Below are positions 1-7,375 of a stretch of 64,000 nt of DNA, piece by piece. Both the position numbers and the translations under genes were made by a program. How positions within the stretch are numbered: the stretch's first letter is position 1; each line of letters starts with the position of its first letter. The stretch lies in assembly GCF_000428845.1 (NCBI RefSeq), contig NZ_KE386806.1:128185-192184 (forward strand), in the 5' to 3' direction. This stretch comes from Dyadobacter alkalitolerans DSM 23607. GTDB taxonomy: Bacteria > Bacteroidota > Bacteroidia > Cytophagales > Spirosomataceae. The notes below the pieces were generated by a model. The model was given only the letters and a program-made list of their open reading frames with translations, had not been told where the DNA came from and did not search any database.

Positions 1-67
1 GATGAATCTGGACAGATTTGATCTGACCAAATAAGCCAGTTTGTTATCCAGGTTGCTTTTTATAAAG
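1..67 (+). other. window edge, possible 3' end of an upstream gene
   Basis: One frame on the plus strand is open from the window edge to a TAA at 32-34 and is followed by a terminator-like hairpin at 68-103. This fits the last codons of a gene lying mostly outside the window, but about ten codons cannot prove it. Confidence 0.25.
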
Positions 68-103
68 AAAGGATCGTACCGGTTAGCCGGGGCGATCCTT
101 TTT
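68..103. terminator. rho-independent terminator
   Basis: AAAGGATCG (68-76) pairs with CGATCCTTT (93-101), with a run of T after the second arm. It can end a plus-strand gene outside the window and also lies just past the 3' end of the minus-strand kinase pseudogene. Confidence 0.7.
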
Positions 104-123
104 GTTATTTTATATTTTGTAAA

Positions 124-1685
124 TTAAATTGGCAATTCCACAAAAAACGTAGTTCCCCGCTCTTCCCCGGATTCGAACCAGATCCGGCCATCATGCGCTT
201 CCACAATTTGTTTGCATATAGAAAGACCGATTCCATACGATTGCTCACCAGCCGACCCGGATCTGTTAGCACTGCCCAAAGGCAAAATACGTCGTCTTTC
301 ACGCTTTCCGGTATGCCTATCCCATTGTCTTCGATTGTTAACAGGACCTTATCATCCTGTTTTTTAAGATTAATACTGATGGTCCCGCCTTTCTGTGAGA
401 ATTTGATGGCATTACTAAGGAGGTTGCAGAATACGCGCCAGATCTTCTCCCTGTCAACCGGCACCATAACCTGCCATAAAGATAATCCAGCCGTTGCTGT
501 TTTTCAATGGCTTTGTGGCTGAGCATATCAATACAGGACTGAACGATCTCCTGCAATGCAACCTCACTTTTTGCAACCCGTTTGCGATCAGAGCTGGATT
601 GCAGAATCTGACTAATCAGTGTATTGGCCTTTCCGGCCGATTGTTGAATGCTTGTGATGAGTTCTGTTTGTTCTTCTGTTGGCGTTTCGTCCCAAAACAC
701 AAGGTGAGAAGCGGAAGTAATGGCCGCGATCGGGTTACGCAAATCATTCGCAACGATCTTTAAAACGTGCTCGTTCTCAATTTCAGCTTGTTCCAGCGCA
801 TTTACGGTATCTTGCAATACAATGTTGCTTTGCGCGATTACTTTGTTCAAATCAGTAACAGCGCGCAAATTGTTCAAGCTTTTCCGGGCAATGCGCCATA
901 TCAGGTAAGCGATCGCTGCCAGGGTGACGGACAGCAAAATGCTGAATATGAGCAGCAAAGCCTTGCGCGTATCCCGTTCCTCGACGAGCTCTTCTTCGTG
1001 TTGATTCTGGATTTGTTGCAGCAGCTGCCCAACATCGCTTCTGTTCTCTACATTCTTTTTCAGTTTCATCACCCGGTCGGCTTTCATACCGGCGATGAGC
1101 ATTGTTTCCGCATCTTCAAACTTTCCCTGTCCAAACAAAATAGAGGCTGCCATTTTTTGATAAAGAATCACAGTAGCAGGATTATTCAATGCGCCCGGCA
1201 ACTTTTTCAGTAATGCAAGCTTCTCTGCAGCTTTGTCAAACTCTTTGGTCTCAATATATATTCTGGTAAGCAACTGCCGCGATTCCTGTTCCACTTCTAA
1301 TGACCAGTCAATTTCCGGGTCATGGATCAGGCAGCTTTTGATGAGATTTTCAGCATTTGGCTTGTTATAGTTTTCTTCTTTGAAGGATATGCTGGCGATC
1401 CGGCTGCTATATCGGGCACATTCGTTAATGTTGAATCCCTGTGGCTGAGGACTTTCATGAATTTGTAGTAGCGCATGCGGTCACTTAACGTTTGATCGTC
1501 AATCGTGGCCATTAGCGAGTCAAATGTCAGGATGCATTTCTTTATCCCAATTTTGCGCGATCGCGGTCCAGGCTGTCAATCCACGCGTCCATTTCTTGTT
1601 CATGATCCCTTTTTGTTGATGTTTCGCAGCCTGTAAAACCAAGAATTAGCAGAAGCCCGGCAAGAATAATGTTTTATTTGTTCAA
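124..1685 (-). pseudogene. TPR-containing sensor histidine kinase lipoprotein, decayed
   Basis: When frames are joined the reading gives a lipoprotein signal ending in GFTGC, a TPR-like helical region, a transmembrane segment near 910-970, a dimerisation segment (DLRNPIAAI) and an ATPase domain with N box (NLLSNAIKFS), DNGIGIP and a final GIGLSICKQIVEAHDG block ending at a TAA at 124-126. This order is typical of Cytophagales TPR sensor kinases that phosphorylate a response regulator. At least five frame changes are needed, near 1676 (start), 1548, 1440, 478 and 290. The phosphoacceptor His expected before DLRNP is Asn (codon AAT). No long single-frame product remains, so the kinase is judged dead; sequencing error could explain single shifts but not all five plus the lost His. 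Confidence 0.85.
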
Positions 1686-1787
1686 AAAAGTAAGTTGATA
1701 GAAGTAATCCATCATTAATAGAGTGATAGTTTGAGCGATGGAAGTAACAACAAAGCAGGCTTAAAAAAAATTTACTGAAAAATTTGC

Positions 1788-1829
1788 GTAGCTAAATGAC
1801 TACATTTAAATTCGTAGCCAAATAACTAC
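1788..1829 (+). promoter_or_regulatory. paired ArsR-type operators
   Basis: Two imperfect palindromes of the form GTAG-N8-CTAC lie at 1788-1803 and 1814-1829, centres 26 bp apart. The second ends three bases before the ATG of the ArsR gene. Their symmetry and position suggest autorepression by the encoded regulator. Confidence 0.55.
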
Positions 1830-1832
1830 GCA

Positions 1833-2156
1833 ATGAATTTAAGACGAGATGTTTTCCAGGCCATAGCAGATCCGACGAGAAGGGCCATCCTTCTTTTAGT
1901 TGCGACGCAGACCATGACAGCTGGCGCCATTGCTGCCAATTTCGATACGGCCAGACCTACGGTTTCTAAACATTTGGCAATTCTTACCGAATGTGAGTTG
2001 CTCGAACAGCACCAGAACGGGCGGGAGATTTACTATCACATTAATGCAAAGAAAATGAAAGAAGTGGCCGATTTCATCGAACCATTCCGCGATATGTGGG
2101 ACGACCGGTTTAACAAGCTGGAGGCGATTATGAAAAATTATAAATCAAATAAATGA
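1833..2156 (+). CDS. ArsR-family winged-helix regulator
   Basis: A 107-aa protein with the compact ArsR/SmtB fold: an N-terminal AIADPTRRAILLLV helix, a recognition region TARPTVSKHLAIL (about residues 46-58), and a wing ending in GREIYYHINA. No metal-binding CxC motif is visible, which places it with the non-metal-sensing SdpR-like ArsR proteins usually found beside SRPBCC proteins. The ATG directly follows an operator-like palindrome, so autorepression is likely. It is the first of four co-oriented genes with an SRPBCC protein, a DoxX protein and a DUF4256 protein. The ligand or signal is unknown. Confidence 0.9.
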   Translation: MNLRRDVFQAIADPTRRAILLLVATQTMTAGAIAANFDTARPTVSKHLAILTECELLEQHQNGREIYYHINAKKMKEVADFIEPFRDMWDDRFNKLEAIMKNYKSNK

Positions 2157-2157
2157 T

Positions 2158-2640
2158 ATGGAACGCAAAACCAAGGTTCACGCCGAAGATGGCAAGCAGG
2201 AAATTTTCATCACAAGGGAGTTTGATCTGCCGTTGGATTTACTTTTCAAAGCTTACACGGAGCCGGAGATCGTAGCGCAATGGATGGGAACAAAAGTGGT
2301 AAAAATGGAGAACAGGAAACATGGCGCCTACGAGTTCGAGACATCCGATGCGCAGGGCAATGTTGTATTCAGGGCCAATGGTGTGTTTCCGGAATATATT
2401 CCCAACCAAAAAATTACACGGACATTTGAAATGGAAAATACGCCGGGCTCTCCGTTCCAGTTTGCTGTTCAGCTCGAATTCCTGGAGTTTGAAAGGATCA
2501 CAGATGAAACCAGCAAGCTGACCATGCATCTGGTCTATAAAACAGTAGCGCTGCGTGACCAAACCTTGAAAATGCCATTTGCACAAGGCATTAATATGGC
2601 GCACAACAGATTGCAGGAAGTTGTATATCATATAAAATAA
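2158..2640 (+). CDS. SRPBCC/AHSA1-family protein
   Basis: 160 aa with the START/Bet v1-like pattern of the AHSA1 family: IFITREFDLPLDLLFKAYTEPEIVAQWMG at the N-terminus, a central beta grip and a C-terminal helix. Such proteins bind hydrophobic ligands in a cavity and are often encoded directly behind an ArsR regulator, as here, where one base separates the two genes. Translational coupling is likely. The ligand cannot be read from sequence. Confidence 0.88.
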   Translation: MERKTKVHAEDGKQEIFITREFDLPLDLLFKAYTEPEIVAQWMGTKVVKMENRKHGAYEFETSDAQGNVVFRANGVFPEYIPNQKITRTFEMENTPGSPFQFAVQLEFLEFERITDETSKLTMHLVYKTVALRDQTLKMPFAQGINMAHNRLQEVVYHIK

Positions 2641-2647
2641 GCATATC

Positions 2648-3028
2648 ATGACAAAGAGAAACAAGATCATTTACTGGATTGCAACTGTATGGCTCTCACT
2701 AGGCATGGTATCCAGCGGTGCCGTGCAGATCATCAAACTCAAAGAGGAAGTGGACATGATGACGAATCTGGGTTATCCGCTTTATTTTCTGCCGATCATT
2801 GGTGTATGGAAAATGCTTGGTGTGGTTGTAGTGCTGCTTCCCAGGCTACCATTGGTCAAAGAATGGGCATACGCAGGCTTCTTCTTCACCATGTCCGGTG
2901 CTGTCTTTTCTCACATTGCGGCTGGCGACGGTGCCAAGGAGTTTTTCGGGCCAATATTATTAATTGTACTGACAGTTGTTTCGTGGTATTTCAGGCCAGA
3001 GTCGCGGAAGCTGCCGGCGATCAATTAA
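2648..3028 (+). CDS. DoxX-like integral membrane protein
   Basis: 126 aa with four predicted membrane helices (roughly residues 8-27, 44-64, 71-92 and 98-117), matching the DoxX-like family in length and topology. It starts seven bases after the SRPBCC gene. DoxX-like proteins are small inner-membrane proteins with links to redox stress, but the biochemical role is not settled. Its place in this cluster suggests joint expression under the ArsR protein. Confidence 0.82.
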   Translation: MTKRNKIIYWIATVWLSLGMVSSGAVQIIKLKEEVDMMTNLGYPLYFLPIIGVWKMLGVVVVLLPRLPLVKEWAYAGFFFTMSGAVFSHIAAGDGAKEFFGPILLIVLTVVSWYFRPESRKLPAIN

Positions 3029-3141
3029 CATCCTATTATCAGAAAAGTTATTTCCCCCAACCGAAATTAGAATATAAATTATCATCACTTTAATATTCAA
3101 TATTCGTGTGCATCCGTGCATCCGTGGCATTAAAAACTACT

Positions 3142-3705
3142 ATGAAAGATAAAAAACAGTTATCCGAGCAACAGACCAGCGAATTACTGGAAACATTAAA
3201 AGTCCGTTTTGAAAAGAATAAAAGCCGCCACGAAGGTTTAGACTGGAATAAAATCAAGGCTAAACTGAATGCCGATCCTGAAAAACTCTGGGTGCTGGAC
3301 GAAATGGAAGTGACTGGCGGCGAGCCGGATGTAGTAGGTTATGATAAAAAATCGGACGAATTCATTTTCTTTGATTGTTCACCCGAAACCCCCAAAGAAC
3401 GGAGAAGCCTGTGTTACGACCGGGCAGCCTGGGAGTCAAGAAAAGCCAACAAACCCGAAAACACCGCGATGGACATGGCTTCCGAAATGGGTGTAGAACT
3501 GCTAACGGAAGAAGAATATCAGCAGTTGCAGGCATTAGGCAAGTTCGATCTGAAAACATCCAGCTGGCTGAAAACGCCTGCCAATGTCAGAAAACTAGGA
3601 GGTGCAATCTTCGGTGACCGGCGTTTCGACCGCGTTTTTATTTACCATAACGGCGCCGATTCTTATTATGCAGCAAGAGGTTTCCGCGGTTCGCTCAGGG
3701 TTTAA
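3142..3705 (+). CDS. DUF4256 domain-containing protein
   Basis: 187 aa from the ATG at 3142; a longer GTG start at 3106 would add a segment unlike the family. The sequence LSEQQTSELLETLKVRFEKN, then WVLDEMEVTGGEPDVVG, FIFFDCSPETPKERRS and a C-terminal VFIYHNGADSYYAARGFRG correspond to the DUF4256 (YqaB-like) family, which has no assigned activity. It lies 113 bases after the DoxX gene and may share its promoter. Soluble; no signal peptide. Confidence 0.85.
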   Translation: MKDKKQLSEQQTSELLETLKVRFEKNKSRHEGLDWNKIKAKLNADPEKLWVLDEMEVTGGEPDVVGYDKKSDEFIFFDCSPETPKERRSLCYDRAAWESRKANKPENTAMDMASEMGVELLTEEEYQQLQALGKFDLKTSSWLKTPANVRKLGGAIFGDRRFDRVFIYHNGADSYYAARGFRGSLRV

Positions 3706-3720
3706 AATATTTATCCGTGG

Positions 3721-4776
3721 CTATTCAAGCAGTTTTTCCTTAATAATAAATGCGGCAAGTTCCTGCGCGAAGCGTGTCGCACCAGCCTCGCTCAAATGAC
3801 AGACATCGCAAAATAACGAAGAGTCAGCGGGCAGGCGCTTTTCCATATCCATGAGTGTGACGGAGTAAGTTTGGGCTAATTTCCTGAGTATCATATTGTG
3901 CCTGTCCACTCCTTTTCTAACATTTCCAGGACTTCCCCACATGGTGACAGGGGTTGCGAAGTTGCATTTGGCAAAGTGCTTCACATCGCTTGTATCGCCT
4001 TTAAGCGCATAGTTGGCGGGAAAATGAGAGGCATAACTCAGGAGAAGCAATTTTTCTCCCTTACTGCGCGCTTTTCCGATAATTCTGTTCAGGTTACGCT
4101 CATACGCCCTCCCGCTCTGGACCCGGGCTCCAAACTTTGCAAACGCCGGATCCACACCATATTGACTGAGGTAAATCTTATGGTTAACCCTATCATTCAT
4201 ATAATGTATCAACTTGTCACACAAATAGGGAATCACCGTCACATTGATCTCAGGATGGGCCAAAAGCAGGTAAATGTCATCATACCACTTAATGTGTGCG
4301 TAATCGTCTTTGAAATTTGCAGGCGGAATGTTGTTCGCGTGTGTGTCGTTAATGGCTTCGTAATAAATGACGAGATCAAACCTTTGTTTGTCCAGCAAAT
4401 CGTACTTGATCCGATTATCCAGCGCGGTGTGGGCAGGAGCTGCAATGTTGTAAAATGCGAATTTTGCATGGCTTCCATATTTTTGTTTCAAAAGTGAGTC
4501 AAGCCTGGGTTCCAGATTAAGATATCCCGTGCTGATCACGGAACCGCCCAGAATCAGCACATCTTTGATTGCATCATCATTTCTGATCTTCATGGAGTTT
4601 AAAACATCCATATTCGTATAGAACTTTTTGTAGAGAAAATCAGAAGGCCTTAAAAAAGGATAGCCCAAAAACGCCAGAGCGGATCTCAAAACAAGCTCTG
4701 TGAAAATGAACAGGATCAGAAAGTAAACAATGTAAAAGGAAGCGCGCCTCATTGACCTAAGCATTAATGATGCCAC
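3721..4776 (-). CDS. membrane-anchored SGNH-hydrolase-like protein
   Basis: 351 aa with one N-terminal hydrophobic helix (about residues 13-37) and a globular domain outside the membrane. SGNH signatures are present: LILGGSVIS with a candidate nucleophile Ser79, YYEAINDTHAN as the Asn block, and CDVCHLSEAG near the C-terminus as the DxxH block. This pattern occurs in acyl or acetyl esterases acting on envelope glycans, but the substrate is not readable. It converges on the DUF4256 gene 15 bases away. A shorter start at the second or third Met is possible. Confidence 0.7.
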   Translation of the reverse strand: MASLMLRSMRRASFYIVYFLILFIFTELVLRSALAFLGYPFLRPSDFLYKKFYTNMDVLNSMKIRNDDAIKDVLILGGSVISTGYLNLEPRLDSLLKQKYGSHAKFAFYNIAAPAHTALDNRIKYDLLDKQRFDLVIYYEAINDTHANNIPPANFKDDYAHIKWYDDIYLLLAHPEINVTVIPYLCDKLIHYMNDRVNHKIYLSQYGVDPAFAKFGARVQSGRAYERNLNRIIGKARSKGEKLLLLSYASHFPANYALKGDTSDVKHFAKCNFATPVTMWGSPGNVRKGVDRHNMILRKLAQTYSVTLMDMEKRLPADSSLFCDVCHLSEAGATRFAQELAAFIIKEKLLE

Positions 4777-4867
4777 AACAAGGAATTTAGGCTATCAAAA
4801 AGCAAAACGAATGTGTCACCGGCTGGTTTCAATTATTTAACGTATTACCCTAAAACGAACATCTTCC

Positions 4868-4934
4868 GTCCGAAAGCGTACAGTTTAGCATAGCAAAATA
4901 TAGCATTGGAAGCTGAAAAGGGCACCCGCTGGCA
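4868..4934 (+). promoter_or_regulatory. possible sigma-54-type region upstream of the FtsX gene
   Basis: A near-palindrome GTCCG-aaag-CGTAC (4868-4881) is followed about 40 bases later by GGGCACCCGCTGGCA (4920-4934), which resembles a -24/-12 element, but the GG to GC spacing is one base short of the sigma-54 consensus. The pairing is suggestive only. Confidence 0.3.
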
Positions 4935-4985
4935 ATGGAACAAATGTTTTGCAAGCAAATAACGTCCTTGACCTAAACCGATCAT

Positions 4986-7340
4986 ATGTTACAGAACTAC
5001 TTCAAAATTGCGGTAAGAAACATCTGGAAACACCGGCTTTTTTCCTTCATCAATATATTTGGCCTGGCTTCGGGCCTGATGGTTTGTTTCCTCGCCATTG
5101 CTCATATCAAAGGAGCTCTCGATTACGATCATTTTCATCCGAAGGGCGAGCGCATTTACCGGATTATCACAGATGTGGTCAGCAATGAAAACGATAAAAC
5201 GGCCTTCGCTACAACACCATTGCCGCTGGCAGAAACGCTAAAAAAGGACTATGGTTTCGTAGAGAACGCCGCACGCGTGGTCAGGACTTATGCCGAAGTG
5301 CAAGGCAACGATAAGCGCCTTGATTTTCTCACTTTTGCTGTCGATGCATCGTTTTTTCAAATATTTGGCTATCTTGTTTCGAAAGGACAATTCCCAGCTG
5401 CGCCTGGTACGGCTGTAATCAGTCAGGCGACGGCGGAAAAGATTTTTGGCACACAGGATCCGGTCGGGCAGGTTCTGGAGCAGGAGGGGATCGCACCATC
5501 CGTTATTGCGGCCGTAGTTGCCGACACGGCTTTTCGCAGCCATCTCAAATTTGATATCCTGTTTGCGCTTCCAGCAGACAAAATGAGCCTTTTTGATGAA
5601 GGAAAAGGCTGGAATGATTTCGGCAAAAGCTACACTTATATCTTATTAAAAGAGGGCATTTCGGAAGGCCAGCTAGAAGAAACGCTGCCGTCGGTCGGCC
5701 AGCGGGGAAGTGCTAATCTGGCCCGCGGTGGTGTGAAATCCCTTGATTTTCGTGCACAACCACTCACCGATATTTCTCCGGCTATGGAGGAGTTAATGAA
5801 CAGCACTTATGAGCCTCAGATCAGCGGACTGATGCTCGAAATGGCCGTCGGGCTGGTCACATTGCTGATGGCTGCATTCAACTACATTAACCTTACATTA
5901 GCCCGGTCCATGAGCCGCGCCCGTGAGGTTGGGATCCGGAAAACTTCTGGCGCGCTTCGCTGGCAGCTTTTGGGACAGTTCATGGCGGAATCGGTGATCC
6001 TTTCCTTGCTCGCGCTCATGCTTGCTTATATGATGCTCGAACTCGTGAAGCCGATGGCATTTGTACAGCAATGGCTGATCGGAGGCGTGGTCTGGGACTG
6101 GAAACTTTGGGCTGCCTTCATCACTTTCAGCATTGCAGCCGGGTTACTGGCAGGCATGATCCCTGCCAAAGTCCTTTCCAATTTCCAGCCTGCCGAAGTG
6201 CTGCGCAGCCGCAATGGCCTGAAAGTGATTCGTGGAATCTCACTTCGTAAGACATTGATCGTCGTGCAGTTCAGTATTTCTTTACTCGCGATGATCGCCC
6301 TCGTGACCATGATGCGACAGCAATATTACATGGCAACGGGCGACTACGGATTCCGGACAAAAAACGTTTTGAACATTCCGTTGAACAGCATTTCATACGA
6401 AAGGTTATCCAACGAAGTAAGCAAACTGGCCGGCGTGGAACACGTTTCGGGCATTTCTGAACCATTCGGCCATCACGGCGCCACGGATCGCATTCGAACA
6501 AAGCGCGGAGATGAGCAGACGATCCCGTCGTTTATCTGCGACGTGGCACCCGATTTTACCAAAACCCTGCAATTAACATTGGTTGCAGGACAGGATTTAT
6601 CCAAAAAATCAGCGTCCGCCAGGCAAATACTGATCAATGAGGAAGCGGTCAAAAAGTTTAATCTTGTAGACAACAGATCGGCCGTTGGCAGATCAATCTG
6701 GCTGAATGACAGCACAGTTCAGATTGCCGGTGTGGTTAAAGATTTCCGGTTTACAAGCTTCAATTGGCAGATCCGGCCGCTGATCATTCGCCCGCAAATG
6801 TCCGGCTTGCGCTACATGCATGTGGCAGTGGCACCCGGTTCGAAGGAGAGGGTTTTGGAAGAAACAAAACGCATTTTTAAGCAACTGAAACCCTACGAAC
6901 CTTTCGAGGGAAAATGGTTTGACGACTTCCTTTACGAGCGCCACGCGCACATGGACGACATCAGCTTCATGGCCTTACTGCTCGGCATTTCTTTCTCAAT
7001 CGCCTGCCTCGGACTTCTCGGAATGGTTACCTATAACACCCAAACCCGCATTAAGGAGGTGGGCATCCGAAAAGTAATGGGCGCAGAAGTCGCACAGATC
7101 ATCTGGCTTTTGTCCCGCGATTTTGTAAAACTACTCACCATTGCAGGCGCCATTGCATTGCCACTCGGATATCTGGCTGGGTACGCGTTTTTGTTCAACT
7201 TTGCCTACCATGTCAGCATTGGTTTCGAAACATTGGGCCTTTGCTTCGGCGTGCTTTTGCTGCTCGGCGGGCTGATCATCAGCACCAGAACTTATAAAGC
7301 CGCGACTGGCAATCCGGTGGAAGCGCTTGGTAATGAGTAA
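4986..7340 (+). CDS. FtsX-type ABC transporter permease
   Basis: 784 aa with the double-FtsX layout of Bacteroidota permeases: N-terminal membrane helix (about 20-42), a first MacB-like periplasmic domain, a central helix bundle (about 280-400), a short amphipathic stretch with NFQPAEVLRSRNGLK, a further helix near 420-440, a second periplasmic domain, and three C-terminal helices. The coupling motifs AREVGIRKTSGA and IKEVGIRKVMGA precede the bundles. Such proteins act with a MacB-like ATPase, often in peptide or lipoprotein export or in mechanotransmission; no ATPase gene is adjacent. A candidate sigma-54-like region lies upstream. The substrate is unknown. Confidence 0.88.
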   Translation: MLQNYFKIAVRNIWKHRLFSFINIFGLASGLMVCFLAIAHIKGALDYDHFHPKGERIYRIITDVVSNENDKTAFATTPLPLAETLKKDYGFVENAARVVRTYAEVQGNDKRLDFLTFAVDASFFQIFGYLVSKGQFPAAPGTAVISQATAEKIFGTQDPVGQVLEQEGIAPSVIAAVVADTAFRSHLKFDILFALPADKMSLFDEGKGWNDFGKSYTYILLKEGISEGQLEETLPSVGQRGSANLARGGVKSLDFRAQPLTDISPAMEELMNSTYEPQISGLMLEMAVGLVTLLMAAFNYINLTLARSMSRAREVGIRKTSGALRWQLLGQFMAESVILSLLALMLAYMMLELVKPMAFVQQWLIGGVVWDWKLWAAFITFSIAAGLLAGMIPAKVLSNFQPAEVLRSRNGLKVIRGISLRKTLIVVQFSISLLAMIALVTMMRQQYYMATGDYGFRTKNVLNIPLNSISYERLSNEVSKLAGVEHVSGISEPFGHHGATDRIRTKRGDEQTIPSFICDVAPDFTKTLQLTLVAGQDLSKKSASARQILINEEAVKKFNLVDNRSAVGRSIWLNDSTVQIAGVVKDFRFTSFNWQIRPLIIRPQMSGLRYMHVAVAPGSKERVLEETKRIFKQLKPYEPFEGKWFDDFLYERHAHMDDISFMALLLGISFSIACLGLLGMVTYNTQTRIKEVGIRKVMGAEVAQIIWLLSRDFVKLLTIAGAIALPLGYLAGYAFLFNFAYHVSIGFETLGLCFGVLLLLGGLIISTRTYKAATGNPVEALGNE

Positions 7341-7375
7341 ATGTTCACACGCTCAAATGGGTGGTTGGCGGCATG

